Positions 43,897 to 53,275 of a DNA stretch of 64,000 nt are shown here, one piece after another (within the stretch, counting starts at the first letter, position 1; each line of letters starts with the position of its first letter). A model generated the notes under the pieces. It was given only the letters and a program-made list of their open reading frames with translations. It was not told the origin of the DNA and searched no databases. Source of the DNA: Flavimobilis soli (GTDB lineage: Bacteria; Actinomycetota; Actinomycetes; Actinomycetales; Cellulomonadaceae). Location: assembly GCF_002564025.1 (NCBI RefSeq), contig NZ_PDJH01000001.1, positions 806,001 to 870,000 of the forward strand, written 5' to 3'. The position numbers and the translations under genes were made by a program.

Positions 43897-43912
43897 AAAG
43901 TGATATCACTTT
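43897..43912. promoter_or_regulatory. Perfect 16-bp palindrome before the SPFH gene
   Basis: AAAGTGATATCACTTT is an exact palindrome and strikingly AT-rich in this genome. It ends 30 bases before the SPFH start. It is a good candidate operator for the ribbon-helix-helix protein encoded by the second gene of the same unit. Confidence 0.65.
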
Positions 43913-43942
43913 GCTACCAATGAGCACGAGGAGAGGCAGACC

Positions 43943-44896
43943 ATGAGCGAGGCAGACCAGTCCGTCGGAGGCACCCCCAGCACCGTCCCCGTCGGCCATG
44001 ACGGCGTCCGCGTCGAGATCGACGAGCGCACCGTCCCCATGCGCAACGGATGGGCCGCCCTCGGAGGCGCGACCCTGCTCCTCGCCCTCTCGGCCGGCGC
44101 CTTCATCGGGATCGGGCTCGTCGACCCGGTCGCCCTCAAGGCCCTCCTCGCCGTCGCCGGCTCGATCCTGTCCATCCTGTCGATCCTCGTCTACAGCGCC
44201 CTGACGATCGTCAACCCCGGCCAGACCAAGGTCGTCCAGTTCTTCGGCCGCTACATCGGCACCGTCCGCCGCACCGGCCTCGTCCTGACGCCCCTGCTGT
44301 CCTCCCGCAAGACCGTCTCCGTACGCGTCCGCAACTTCGAGACGAGCGAGCTCAAGGTCAACGACGCCGACGGCAACCCCGTCAACATCGGCGCCATCGT
44401 CGTCTGGCAGGTCGCCGACACCGCCCGCGCCACGTTCGCCGTCGAGGACTACGCCAACTTCGTCCGCGTCCAGTCCGAGGCCGCGCTCCGGCACGTCGCG
44501 ACCACGCACCCCTACGACAACGCCGACGACGGCGAGGCCACCCTGCGCGGATCGACCGACCAGGTCTCCGCCGAGCTCGCCCACGAGGTCGCCGAGCGCG
44601 TCGCGCTCGCCGGCGTCGAGATCATCGAAGCACGCATCTCGCACCTCGCCTACGCCCCCGAGATCGCCCAGGCGATGCTCCAGCGCCAGCAGGCCGGCGC
44701 GATCATCGCGGCCCGCGAGAAGATCGTCGAGGGCGCGGTCGGCATGGTCGAGACCGCGCTCGAACGCCTCGAGCGCGACTCGATCGTCGCTCTCGACGAC
44801 GAGCGCCGCGCCGCCATGGTGTCGAACCTGCTCGTCGTCCTGTGCGGCGACTCGCGCGCCACCCCGATCGTCAACACCGGCAGCCTCTACAGCTGA
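43943..44896 (+). CDS. SPFH (band 7) domain membrane protein
   Basis: 317 residues. Two hydrophobic segments near residues 36-80 (WAALGGATLLLALSAGAFIGI and ALLAVAGSILSILSILVYSAL) precede the SPFH domain: TIVNPGQTKVVQFFGRYIGTVRRTGL, then VRVRNFETSELKVNDADGNPVNIGAIVVWQV, EIIEARISHLAYAPEIAQAML and the helical AGAIIAAREKIVEGAVGMVE. It is stomatin/flotillin-like, expected to oligomerise at the membrane and organise microdomains. The RHH gene begins 3 bases after its stop. Confidence 0.88.
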   Translation: MSEADQSVGGTPSTVPVGHDGVRVEIDERTVPMRNGWAALGGATLLLALSAGAFIGIGLVDPVALKALLAVAGSILSILSILVYSALTIVNPGQTKVVQFFGRYIGTVRRTGLVLTPLLSSRKTVSVRVRNFETSELKVNDADGNPVNIGAIVVWQVADTARATFAVEDYANFVRVQSEAALRHVATTHPYDNADDGEATLRGSTDQVSAELAHEVAERVALAGVEIIEARISHLAYAPEIAQAMLQRQQAGAIIAAREKIVEGAVGMVETALERLERDSIVALDDERRAAMVSNLLVVLCGDSRATPIVNTGSLYS

Positions 44897-44899
44897 CAC

Positions 44900-45232
44900 G
44901 TGCACGACGACGCGACCACCCCGGCAGGGCGCGGCACCGACGGTGCCCCGCCCTCCTCGGGCGAGCCCGCGCCCCGCACCACGCACGACGAGGACGCCCG
45001 CAGCAGCGCGGGCAGGGCACGCCCCACCCGTGCCGCGCGCAAGCAGGTCCTGCTCCGCCTCGACCCGGCCGTGCACGACGCCGTCGCGCACTGGGCCGCC
45101 GACGACCTGCGCAGCGTCAATGCCCAGATCGAGGTGATCCTGCGCGACGCTCTCGACCGCGCTGGACGCTCGCCCCGGGGCGCGGGCCCGCTCCCCCGGC
45201 GAGGTCGTCCGCCCGGCGAAGCGGCGCCCTGA
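44900..45232 (+). CDS. Ribbon-helix-helix (Arc-type) DNA-binding protein
   Basis: 110 residues, mostly disordered Pro/Arg/Ala-rich sequence around a short RHH core: RKQVLLRLDPAVHDAVAHWAADDLRSVNAQIEVILRDALDRAG (about residues 46-88). GTG start at 44900. It is co-transcribed with the SPFH gene, an association seen repeatedly in actinobacteria. It probably binds the palindrome upstream of the pair and so autoregulates it; that is inference. A toxin partner is not present. Confidence 0.75.
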   Translation: MHDDATTPAGRGTDGAPPSSGEPAPRTTHDEDARSSAGRARPTRAARKQVLLRLDPAVHDAVAHWAADDLRSVNAQIEVILRDALDRAGRSPRGAGPLPRRGRPPGEAAP

Positions 45233-45313
45233 GCAGCAGACACCGCAGCGAGCCCCAGGCCCGCCCCACTCGCCGCGTTCCACGCGTGCGGGGGGCGGAT
45301 GATCGGGGCGGGC

Positions 45314-45352
45314 ACGACGAAGGGCCCCGCCAGCGGCGGGGCCCTTCGTCGT
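45314..45352 (-). terminator. Hairpin terminator after ssrA
   Basis: ACGACGAAGGGCCCCGC and its complement (17-base arms) surround CAGCG, 8 bases beyond the tmRNA 3' end. It also faces the convergent RHH gene. Confidence 0.75.
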
Positions 45353-45359
45353 GCAGGGG

Positions 45360-45725
45360 TGGAGGTGCGGGGAATCGAACCCCGGTCCGGTGACGCGTAT
45401 CCAGGACTTCTCCGGGCGCAGTCTGCTAGTGGATTTTCTCGGCCCCAGCTCTCATGCAGACATGTTGCTGACAGGCCCAGTCATCTGAGAGTCCCCACGC
45501 CGCCGATGACGAGCGACGTGAGCAGTGGCTTCCTAGATGACGCCAGGAACCGGGTCGGAAGCTATCCCGGGCTGACGGACTTCGGGGCTCGCTCAGGCGG
45601 CGAGGGCGAAGTCGGTGCGCTTGGAATCGGCACCTATTGGTTTGCAGACATCGTTAACGAGATAAGTCTGCATCCTCGGCCCGCTTCTCCTCGAAGCACG
45701 ACCACCGTCGAAACCGATCACCCCC
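45360..45725 (-). ncRNA. ssrA: tmRNA (trans-translation RNA)
   Basis: 366 bases. The 5' end GGGGGTGATCGGTTTCGACG pairs with the 3' end CACCTCC-A, and the T arm GGTTCGATTCCCC is just inside it; the 3' CCA is not encoded. The tag reading frame at 45593-45631 encodes ADSKRTDFALAA followed by TGA, a typical actinobacterial tag. tmRNA with SmpB rescues ribosomes stalled on broken mRNA and marks the product for proteolysis. smpB lies just upstream on the same strand. Confidence 0.95.
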
Positions 45726-45895
45726 TGTGCAGTTGTCAAGCAACGCCCGCGGGCGCCGCCCCGGAGGGCGAGCCTGACAAGCAAGTCCAGTCTAGAGCAC
45801 CCCGCTCAAGACCTGCACTGTTTTTCGTGGTGGCACCGGACACGCTCCGTCCGACGTCGGACCTGCCCGGACGAGCCGGGCCGTCGCGCAACGCG

Positions 45896-46426
45896 TCAGC
45901 TCATCTCGCGGTGACGCATGGCGCGCTGCGCCTCGAGGTTGTCCTGACGCTCGCGGAGCGTCTGGCGCTTGTCGTACTCCTTCTTGCCTCGTGCGAGGGC
46001 GATCTCGACCTTCGCGCGACCGTCGAGGAAGTAGATCGACAGGGGGACGATCGTGTGGCCCTTGGCCTGCACGTCGTTGCCGAGCCGGACGATCTCGTTC
46101 TTGTGCAGCAGGAGCTTGCGCTTGCGGCGCGGCGCGTGGTTGGTCCACGTGCCCTGCGCGTACTCGGAGATGTGCGCGTTCTCGAGCCACGCCTCGCCGC
46201 GGTCGACGGCGACGTAGCCGTCGACGAGGGACGCGCGGCCGGCGCGCAGCGCCTTGACCTCGGTCCCGGACAGGACGATGCCCGCCTCGTAGACGTCCTC
46301 GATCACGTAGTCGTGCCGCGCCTTCTTGTTCTGCGCGATCATCTGCTTGACCGGCACCCGCCCGGCGTCGGGCCGGTGGCTCTTCTTGGATCCGTCAGGG
46401 ATCTGGTACAGCTTGCCCTTCACCAT
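45896..46426 (-). CDS. smpB: SsrA-binding protein SmpB
   Basis: 176 residues. SmpB carries tmRNA into stalled ribosomes. [59 protein letters not shown] and [19 protein letters not shown] are the conserved OB-fold and C-terminal helix. An N-terminal addition of about 25 residues ([20 protein letters not shown]) precedes the usual start. ATG at 46426 is preceded by GGAGGGACG and is preferred over the in-frame GTG at 46477. Confidence 0.95.
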   Translation of the reverse strand: MVKGKLYQIPDGSKKSHRPDAGRVPVKQMIAQNKKARHDYVIEDVYEAGIVLSGTEVKALRAGRASLVDGYVAVDRGEAWLENAHISEYAQGTWTNHAPRRKRKLLLHKNEIVRLGNDVQAKGHTIVPLSIYFLDGRAKVEIALARGKKEYDKRQTLRERQDNLEAQRAMRHREMS

Positions 46427-46521
46427 CGTCCCTCCTCCGGGATGAGTCGTGCTGCGGCGCCGATCGGCCGCGACCATCCAGGGTACCCGGCGCGCGCCAG
46501 GTCCCCCGAGCGATTAACCGC

Positions 46522-47907
46522 TCAGAGCATCGACATCGGGTTGACGGTCGACCCGTTGACGTACACCTCGAAGTGCAGGTGGCAGGCGGTGCTCGTGCCG
46601 GTCGTGCCCGAGTAACCGACGAGCTGCCCCTTCTTGACCTTCTGCCCGGAGGACACGGCGAACTTCGAGAAGTGGTTGTAGCTCGTCATGAGGTTGGCGC
46701 CGTTGACTGTGCCGTGGTTGACCATGACCTGGTTGCCGAAACCGGACACGTAGCGCGCCCACTGCACCGTGCCGCCCGCGGCTGCGTAGATCGGGGTGCC
46801 GCAGTACGCGCGGAAGTCGGTGCCGGCGTGCAGGCGGAGGTAGTGCAGCACAGGGTGCATGCGGTACCCGTAGCTCGACGTGATGTGCACGTTCTTGACC
46901 GGGTACGCGAGGAACTTCGAGCTCGACGGCGGGTTGTTGTTCACGGGGAGCGTCGTCGGCGGCTTGGTGCCCTTCTTCTTCGCTTCCTCGAGAGCCTTCT
47001 TCGCGGCCTCCTCGGCGCGCTTGCGCTCCGCCTCGCGGATCGCCGCGAGCCGCGCCTTCTCCTTCTTGGTCAGGCCGATGACCTTCTGGATCTCGTCCTC
47101 GAGCGCGGCGGCGTCGGCTTCCTTCTTAGCCTTGGCGGCGAGCTGCTGCTGCTTGCGCGCCTCGATCTTGGCGAGCTGCGTCTTCTGCGAGGCGACGAGG
47201 TTGGCGACCTCCTGCTTCTTCTCCTCCGCGGCTGCTTGCGCGGCCTGCGCGGCGACGACGGCGGCGTCGGCCTCGGTCTTCAGCTCGGTGATCTGCTCGC
47301 GGACGCCCGCGAGCCGCGCCTGCGCGTTGCGCGACGTCGCCTCGGCCTGCTGCAGGTCGGTCAGCGAGTTCGTCTGCGCGCGCAGGGCGGTCTGGGAGAG
47401 CGTATAGCGGTTGACGAACTCCTCGGTGCTTGACGCACCGACGACGAGTCCGAGGCTGTCCGCCCGCCCCTCGCCGCGGTAGGCGCGTCGTGCAAGCTCG
47501 GCGATCGACGCACGCGTCGCCTTGGCGGCAGCGTCCTGCTCCTGGACCTGCGTGACGAGGAGCGACTCCTGCGCCTTGGCGTCCTCGAGCCGTTCGCCGA
47601 GCGCATCGGCCTCAGCCTGCGCCTTGGTGTGCGTGGCGACGGCCTCGTCGAGCTCGGCCTGCGCGACGGGCAGGAGCGCCTCGACGCGCCTGAGCTCGAC
47701 GAACGCGGCCGCCATCTCGGCGTCGGTGTCCTCGAGGTCCTCCTCGAGGTCCGAGATCTCCTTCTCGGCGGCGCTCTGCGCCTTCTGCGCCGCGGCCTTC
47801 CGGGCGCGCAGGTCGTCGAGCGTGTCCGCACCCGCAGGCGCGGGCGCGACGACCCCGACGAGGCCGACGACGAGCAGGGCGGCGAGAGAGCGACGCAGGT
47901 TCCTCAT
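46522..47907 (-). CDS. FtsEX-associated M23 peptidoglycan hydrolase (EnvC/RipC-like)
   Basis: 461 residues. A signal peptide (MRNLRRSLAALLVVGLVGVV, cleavage near APAGA) is followed by long coiled coils to about residue 310, rich in Lys, Glu and Ala. The C-terminal LytM domain follows: SSYGYRMHPVLHYLRLHAGTDF, with HxxxxxxxD zinc ligands, and HLHFEVYVNGSTVNPMSML. Length, coiled coil and position directly after ftsX indicate the periplasm-side hydrolase or activator gated by FtsEX at division. The LytM zinc residues look intact, so it may itself cut cross-links. Confidence 0.88.
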   Translation of the reverse strand: MRNLRRSLAALLVVGLVGVVAPAPAGADTLDDLRARKAAAQKAQSAAEKEISDLEEDLEDTDAEMAAAFVELRRVEALLPVAQAELDEAVATHTKAQAEADALGERLEDAKAQESLLVTQVQEQDAAAKATRASIAELARRAYRGEGRADSLGLVVGASSTEEFVNRYTLSQTALRAQTNSLTDLQQAEATSRNAQARLAGVREQITELKTEADAAVVAAQAAQAAAEEKKQEVANLVASQKTQLAKIEARKQQQLAAKAKKEADAAALEDEIQKVIGLTKKEKARLAAIREAERKRAEEAAKKALEEAKKKGTKPPTTLPVNNNPPSSSKFLAYPVKNVHITSSYGYRMHPVLHYLRLHAGTDFRAYCGTPIYAAAGGTVQWARYVSGFGNQVMVNHGTVNGANLMTSYNHFSKFAVSSGQKVKKGQLVGYSGTTGTSTACHLHFEVYVNGSTVNPMSML

Positions 47908-47908
47908 G

Positions 47909-48823
47909 TCACACCTTCGTGTAGCGGTTGAGGGTCACCAGGGAGGAGATGGCGGCAAGGACGATCGCGACGGCGAGGAGCAGCGGGGCGATCGTCCAGA
48001 CCTCGCCGACGCCGACGAGCGGCACCCACGAGACCTCCCCCGCGAGCCAGTCGGTCACGAGGTACTTCACGCCGAGCCACAGCCCGCCCACGGCGAGCAC
48101 CGCGCCGAGGGCCGCGGCGAGCGCACCCTCGAGCATGAACGGCAGCTGGATGAACAGGTTGCTCGCACCGACGAGGCGCATGATGCCCGTCTCGCGGCGG
48201 CGGCTCAGCGCCGACAACCGGATCGTCGTCGTGATGAGCAGGACCGCGGCGAGGAGCATGACGGCGGCCAGCCCGACCGCGAGCACGGACGCGCGGTTGA
48301 GCACGAGGAACAGCGAGTCGAAGATCTTGCGCTGGTCCTCGACGCTCTCGACGCCCGGACGGCCTGTGAGGACGTCGGAGACGACCTGGTAGTTCTCCGG
48401 GTTGACGAGCTTGATGCGGAAGGACGCCTGCATGTCCTCGACGCGGATCGCCTCGGCCCAGTCCTGCCCGGAGAAGTACTCCTGGAAGGACTCGAAGGCC
48501 TGCTCCTTCGTCTCGAACCACACCTCCTGGATCTCCGGGGCGAGCTCGGGCGACGCGATGAGCGCCTCGAGGTCGGAGACCTGCTCAGGCGTGGCCTCGC
48601 CGGACGCGCACTGGACCTTCGACGAGCCGGTCGGGCACAGCAGGACCGTGACCTCGACCTTGCCGTACCAGTCGTCCTTGAGCTTGGACACCTGCATCTG
48701 CAGGAGGCTCGCCGCGCCCACGAACGTGAGCGAGACGAACGTGACGAGGATGACGGAGATGGTCATCGACAGGTTGCGACGCAGCCCGATGCCGATCTCG
48801 GAGAGGATGAACTGAAGTCTCAT
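47909..48823 (-). CDS. ftsX: Cell division protein FtsX
   Basis: 304 residues. MRLQFILSEIGIGLRRNLSMTISVILVTFVSL is the cytoplasmic N-terminus plus first membrane segment. A ~125-residue extracellular loop follows (with CPTGSSKVQCASGEA, two Cys). The last three membrane segments are in the C-terminal half (VLAVGLAAVMLLAAVLLI, ALAAALGAVLAVGGLWLGV and APLLLAVAIVLAAISSLV). RRRETGIMRLVGASNLFI is the coupling helix to FtsE. ATG at 48823. Confidence 0.94.
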   Translation of the reverse strand: MRLQFILSEIGIGLRRNLSMTISVILVTFVSLTFVGAASLLQMQVSKLKDDWYGKVEVTVLLCPTGSSKVQCASGEATPEQVSDLEALIASPELAPEIQEVWFETKEQAFESFQEYFSGQDWAEAIRVEDMQASFRIKLVNPENYQVVSDVLTGRPGVESVEDQRKIFDSLFLVLNRASVLAVGLAAVMLLAAVLLITTTIRLSALSRRRETGIMRLVGASNLFIQLPFMLEGALAAALGAVLAVGGLWLGVKYLVTDWLAGEVSWVPLVGVGEVWTIAPLLLAVAIVLAAISSLVTLNRYTKV

Positions 48824-48834
48824 GAGCCCGTCCC

Positions 48835-49524
48835 TCAGCGCGCCGAGCCGTACACGCCACGGTGCTGGTCGCGGACGAGCTCGCCCGCGGACAGCTCGAT
48901 GACGCGCTTGCGCATCTGGTCCACGATCTCGTCGTCGTGCGTCGCCATGACGACGGTCGTGCCGGTGCGGTTGATGCGGTCGAGGAGGCGCATGATCCCC
49001 AGGGAGGTCGTCGGGTCGAGGTTGCCGGTCGGCTCGTCGCACAGCAGGATCGGCGGGCGGTTGACGAACGCGCGCGCGATCGCGACGCGCTGCTGCTCAC
49101 CGCCGGAGAGCTCGTGCGGGCGGCGCTTCTCCTTGCCGCCGAGGCCCACCATCTCGAGGACGTCGGGGACGACGGTCTCGATGTGGTGCTTGGGCTTGCC
49201 GATCACCTGGAGCGCGAACGCGACGTTCTCGAAGACCGTCTTGTTGGGCAGCAGGCGGAAGTCCTGGAACACGGCGCCGATCTGGCGGCGCAGGGCGGGG
49301 ACCTTCCAGCTCGACAGCGTCGAGAGGTCCTTGCCCGCGACGAGGATCGTTCCCGACGTCGGGCGCTCCTCGCGCAGCGCGAGCCGCAGGAAGGTGGACT
49401 TGCCCGAGCCGGACGCGCCCACGAGGAACACGAACTCGCCTCGCTCGATCTCGAGGGAGATCGAGCTGAGCGCGGGTCGCGCCCCGCGGGCGTAGATCTT
49501 GGTGACGTTCTCCAGGCGAATCAC
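48835..49524 (-). CDS. ftsE: Cell division ATP-binding protein FtsE
   Basis: 229 residues. A single ABC ATPase: [44 protein letters not shown] (Walker [10 protein letters not shown]), the Q-loop [21 protein letters not shown], signature [28 protein letters not shown] and the H-loop ATHDDEIV. FtsE hydrolysis moves FtsX and switches the wall hydrolase. GTG at 49524 matches the FtsE N-terminus; the longer open frame upstream is not FtsE-like. It lies 11 bases from ftsX. Confidence 0.95.
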   Translation of the reverse strand: MIRLENVTKIYARGARPALSSISLEIERGEFVFLVGASGSGKSTFLRLALREERPTSGTILVAGKDLSTLSSWKVPALRRQIGAVFQDFRLLPNKTVFENVAFALQVIGKPKHHIETVVPDVLEMVGLGGKEKRRPHELSGGEQQRVAIARAFVNRPPILLCDEPTGNLDPTTSLGIMRLLDRINRTGTTVVMATHDDEIVDQMRKRVIELSAGELVRDQHRGVYGSAR

Positions 49525-49723
49525 GTGGGGTGCCGGTTCCGTTCCTTCGTGCCGGTCGGCCAGGACGACCGACAGCCCCGTGGTGGGTCGCGTCGCGACC
49601 CCAGACCACGGTGAGCCTCGTCGAGCGTAGGCAGACCTGCGGCCGAGTTCGGGGCGGACACGCCGCCGTCGGCCGTCCTGAGAGCCCTCTGGGAGCGTTC
49701 TGGACGCGCCTCCCGCGGTGAGG

Positions 49724-50848
49724 TCAGTCGCGCTTGGAGCGCCGCCAGCGGATGCCGGCCTCGATGAAGTCGTCGATGTCGCCGTCGAACACGGCGCCGG
49801 TGTTGCCGACCTCGTGCTCGGTGCGCAGGTCCTTGACCATCTGGTACGGCTGCAGCACGTAGGAGCGCATCTGGTCGCCCCAGCTCGCCTTGATGTCGCC
49901 GGCGAGCTCCTTCTTCTTCGCCTTCTCCTCGGCCTGACGCTCGAGGAGGAGTCGCGACTGGAGGACGCGCATGGCGGCGGCGCGGTTCTGGATCTGCGAC
50001 TTTTCGTTCTGCATCGACACGACGATGCCGGTCGGCAGGTGCGTGAGGCGGACGGCGGAGTCGGTCGTGTTGACCGACTGGCCGCCGGGGCCGGACGAAC
50101 GGAAGACGTCGACCTTGATCTCGTTCTCGGGGATGTCGATCGAGTCGGTCTGCTCGATGAGCGGGATGACCTCGACGGCGGCGAAGGACGTCTGGCGGCG
50201 GCCCTGGTTGTCGAACGGCGAGATGCGCACGAGGCGGTGCGTGCCGGCCTCGACGGACAGGTGGCCGAACGCGTAGGGCGCCTTGACCTCGAAGGTGGCG
50301 GACTTGAGGCCGGCCTCTTCTGCGTAGGACGTGTCGAGGACCGCGGTCGGGTAGCCGTGGCGCTCGGCCCAGCGCAGGTACATGCGCATGAGCATCTCGG
50401 CGAAGTCGGCGGCGTCGACGCCGCCTGCGCCAGCGCGGATCGTGACGACGGCCTCACGGGCGTCGTACTCGCCCGACAGGAGGGTGCGGACCTCGAGCTG
50501 GTCGAGGTCCTTGCGGATCGTCAGGAGCTCGGCCTCGGCCTCGGCGAGCGTCTCCGCGTCGTCGTCCCCCTCGCCCTCGGTCGCCATCTCGACGAGCGTC
50601 TCGAGGTCGTCGATGCGCGACTCCATCGAGGTGATGCGCTCGAGCTCGTTCTGCGCCTGGGAGAGCGCGGTGGTGACCTTCTGCGCCTTGTCGGTGTCGT
50701 CCCACAGGTCCGGGGCGGCGGCCTGCTGGGACAGGTCCTCGATGCGCGCGCGGAGCGCCTCGGGGTCGCTCACGGCACTGATCGTGCTCAGGGTCGCCCG
50801 CAGGGCGCTGATCTCGGCGGAGAAGTCGGTGGTGGCCACGAGAGTCAA
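49724..50848 (-). CDS. prfB: Peptide chain release factor 2
   Basis: 374 residues. RF2 ends translation at UGA and UAA. The anticodon-like SPF is in [17 protein letters not shown], and the catalytic GGQ is in [21 protein letters not shown]. The frame is continuous, so the programmed +1 frameshift of many prfB genes is absent, as is usual in actinobacteria. The start is either TTG at 50848 (GGAGGG five bases upstream) or GTG at 50839; the ribosome-binding site favours TTG. It lies about 200 bases upstream of ftsE with no clear gene between. Confidence 0.94.
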   Translation of the reverse strand: MTLVATTDFSAEISALRATLSTISAVSDPEALRARIEDLSQQAAAPDLWDDTDKAQKVTTALSQAQNELERITSMESRIDDLETLVEMATEGEGDDDAETLAEAEAELLTIRKDLDQLEVRTLLSGEYDAREAVVTIRAGAGGVDAADFAEMLMRMYLRWAERHGYPTAVLDTSYAEEAGLKSATFEVKAPYAFGHLSVEAGTHRLVRISPFDNQGRRQTSFAAVEVIPLIEQTDSIDIPENEIKVDVFRSSGPGGQSVNTTDSAVRLTHLPTGIVVSMQNEKSQIQNRAAAMRVLQSRLLLERQAEEKAKKKELAGDIKASWGDQMRSYVLQPYQMVKDLRTEHEVGNTGAVFDGDIDDFIEAGIRWRRSKRD

Positions 50849-50983
50849 GGTTACCCTCCGTGGCCCGTCGCTCCCTCACGGAATGCTGGCCGCGGTGGCG
50901 CGGTTGTGCGGTCAGGTGGAGCGGCAGGTCAGCCCTCCCCCGTCGGCGCACGGGCGCCGGCCCGTCGGACGCAGGAGCAGCAA

Positions 50984-53263
50984 GTGCACTACGGTCACCG
51001 CCTCGAGCTGGGCACCTTCATCACTCCGGGCGCCGCGCAGCCGAGCGCGACGGTCGCGCTCGCGCAGCTGAGCGAGGAGCTCGGGTACGACGTCGTGACG
51101 TTCCAGGACCACCCGTACCAGCCGGCGTTCCTCGACACGTGGACGCTCATGAGCTGGGTCGCGGCGCAGACGAGCCGGATCCGGGTGGCGGCGAACGTGC
51201 ACAACCTGCCGCTACGTCCGCCGGCGGTGCTCGCGCGGTCGGTCGCGAGCCTCGACCTGCTCTCGGGTGGCCGCGTGGACCTGGGGCTGGGTGCAGGCGT
51301 CTTCTGGGACGCGATCGAGGCGATGGGCGCGAAGCGCCTGACGCCGGGCGAGGGCGTGACGGCGCTCGAGGAGGCGATCGACATCATTCGCGGCGTGTGG
51401 GCGACGCACGAGCGCTCGCTGCTGCGGGTGGACGGGACGTTCCACCGGGTCGACGGCGCGAAGCGCGGCCCTGCGCCCGCGCACGACGTACCGATCTGGT
51501 TGGGCGCGCTCAAGCCGCGCATGCTGCGGCTCGTGGGCCGCAAGGCGGACGGCTGGCTGCCCTCCCTCTCCTACCTCGCGCAGGACGACGGCGGCGACGG
51601 GACCAGGGCGTTCGCGCGCGGCAACGCGGCGATCGACGAGGCGGCGGAGGCGGCGGGGCGTGACCCGCGCGAGGTGCGGCGTCTGCTCAACATCAACGGG
51701 CGCTTCACGCCCGTGCGGCGGGGCTTCCTCGACGGCCCGGCCGAGTCGTGGGTCGAGGACCTGCTGCCGCTCGTCGTCGAGCAGGGGGCGGGGACGTTCA
51801 TCGTCGCGAGCGACGACCCGAACGTGCTGCGGGAGTTCGCGCAGGACGTCGCGCCTGCGCTGCGGGACGCCGTGGACCGCGAGGTGCCGGGTGGTTCTGC
51901 GGGTGTGCGGGTGCGGCCGCGGGCGTCGCTCGCGCTGCGCCGCGAGGGCGTCGCGTACGACGACGTTCCCGAGTCGTTGCGCGAGCTCGCGGTGGAGCCG
52001 GGCGACCGCGAGTTCCACCGTCTTCGTGGCGGGTACATGCGCGGCGGCAGCCCGGGCCTGGTGCTGCGGCCGCGCAGCACGGCGGAGGTGGCCGACGCGC
52101 TCGCGTTCGCGCGTCGGCACCCGGACCTGGACCTGGGGGTGCGCTCGGGCGGGCACGGCATCTCGGGCCGGTCGACGAACGACGGTGGCCTGGTGCTGGA
52201 CCTGTCGCGCATGAACAAGGTCGAGGTGCTGGACGAGGCGGCGCGGCTCGTGCGGGTGGAGCCGGGGGCACGCTGGATGGACGTGGCGCGGGCGCTCTCG
52301 CCGTTCGGGTGGGCGGTGACGTCGGGCGACTTCGGTGGTGTGGGCGTGGGCGGCCTCGCGACGGCGGGCGGTGTGGGCTTCCTGAGCCGGTCGCAGGGGC
52401 TGACGATCGACCGGGTGCGGGCGGTGGAGATAGTGCTCGCGGACGGGTCGGTGGTGCGTGCGAGCGCAGACGAGAACGGGGAGCTGTTCTGGGGTGTACG
52501 CGGGGCGGGCGGCAACCTGGGTGTGGTGACGTCGTTCGAGATCGAGGCTGGCGAGGTGGGCGAGGTCGGCTGGGGGGTGCTGACGCAGGACTTCTCGGAC
52601 CCGGTGGACTACCTGGTGCGGTGGGGTGCGGTGGTCGAGTCGGCGCCGCGCGACCTGACGAGCTTCTTGCTGACGGGGGCGCCGCGGGCGGGGCAGCCGC
52701 CTGTGGTGCAGACGATGTCGATGGTGGTCTCGGACGATGCGGAGACGATCGTGGAGCGGCTGCAGCCGATCGCGGCGATCTCGCCGTTGTACGGGCAGGA
52801 CGTGCGGCTGACGACGTACGAGGCGGTGATCGCGAACGCTCCGGAGGAGGGGCACGTCTCTGACGGTGAGCCCCACTCCCGGTCGGGTCTGCTGGAGCAT
52901 GTGACGCCGGACTTTGCGCGGGCGGCTGCGGAGGCGTTGGCGTCGGGCGAGATCTACTTCTTCCAGATCCGTGCGCTCGGTGGTGCGACGGCGGACGTGC
53001 CGGCGGAGGCGACGGCGTTCGCGCACCGGGGTGCGCAGTTCGCGGTCTCGGCGATGGGCCGGTCCGAGGAATCGTTGGAGCGGGTGTGGGCGCCGCTGCG
53101 CGAGCACATGGTCGGGTTGTACGCGAGCTTCGAGACGAGCCGTGATCCGGAGCGGGTGGCGGAGGCGTTCCCGCCGGCGACGCTCGAGCGTCTGCGCGCG
53201 CTGAAGGCTGAGGTGGACCCGGACAACGTGTTCCGCCACAACTTCGACGTGACCGCGCGCTAG
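50984..53263 (+). CDS. Fusion flavoenzyme: LLM-class monooxygenase plus FAD-linked oxidase
   Basis: 759 residues. Residues 1 to ~300 are a luciferase-like (LLM) domain: HRLELGTFITPGAAQPSATVALAQLSEELGYDVVTFQDHP, TSRIRVAANVHNLPLRPPAVLARSVASLDLLSGGRVDLGLGAG and IWLGALKPRMLRLVGRKADGW. Residues ~330-759 are a VAO/PCMH oxidase: PRSTAEVADALAFAR, VRSGGHGISGRSTNDGGLVLDLSRM with the His that commonly binds FAD covalently, GGVGFLSRSQGLTIDRV, and the BBE-like C-terminus VDPDNVFRHNF. The Cys used for bicovalent FAD is not seen. GTG at 50984 follows GCAGGAGCAG. The substrate is unknown. Confidence 0.85.
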   Translation: MHYGHRLELGTFITPGAAQPSATVALAQLSEELGYDVVTFQDHPYQPAFLDTWTLMSWVAAQTSRIRVAANVHNLPLRPPAVLARSVASLDLLSGGRVDLGLGAGVFWDAIEAMGAKRLTPGEGVTALEEAIDIIRGVWATHERSLLRVDGTFHRVDGAKRGPAPAHDVPIWLGALKPRMLRLVGRKADGWLPSLSYLAQDDGGDGTRAFARGNAAIDEAAEAAGRDPREVRRLLNINGRFTPVRRGFLDGPAESWVEDLLPLVVEQGAGTFIVASDDPNVLREFAQDVAPALRDAVDREVPGGSAGVRVRPRASLALRREGVAYDDVPESLRELAVEPGDREFHRLRGGYMRGGSPGLVLRPRSTAEVADALAFARRHPDLDLGVRSGGHGISGRSTNDGGLVLDLSRMNKVEVLDEAARLVRVEPGARWMDVARALSPFGWAVTSGDFGGVGVGGLATAGGVGFLSRSQGLTIDRVRAVEIVLADGSVVRASADENGELFWGVRGAGGNLGVVTSFEIEAGEVGEVGWGVLTQDFSDPVDYLVRWGAVVESAPRDLTSFLLTGAPRAGQPPVVQTMSMVVSDDAETIVERLQPIAAISPLYGQDVRLTTYEAVIANAPEEGHVSDGEPHSRSGLLEHVTPDFARAAAEALASGEIYFFQIRALGGATADVPAEATAFAHRGAQFAVSAMGRSEESLERVWAPLREHMVGLYASFETSRDPERVAEAFPPATLERLRALKAEVDPDNVFRHNFDVTAR

Positions 53264-53275
53264 CCCGCCCGGCTG

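Noticed and set aside
44900..45232. RHH protein as an antitoxin of a toxin-antitoxin module
   Set aside because: No small toxin gene lies next to it. The partner is a long SPFH membrane protein, so an autoregulator is more likely.
45593..45784. Small protein-coding frame inside the tmRNA
   Set aside because: Its end is the tmRNA proteolysis tag, which is translated by trans-translation, not as an independent gene.
49724..50848. Programmed frameshift in prfB
   Set aside because: The reading frame is continuous from start to stop with no internal TGA.
49718..50983. N-terminal extension of the fusion flavoenzyme by over 400 codons
   Set aside because: The extension is antisense to prfB. A GTG with a CAGGAG site at 50984 begins the LLM domain at its usual position.
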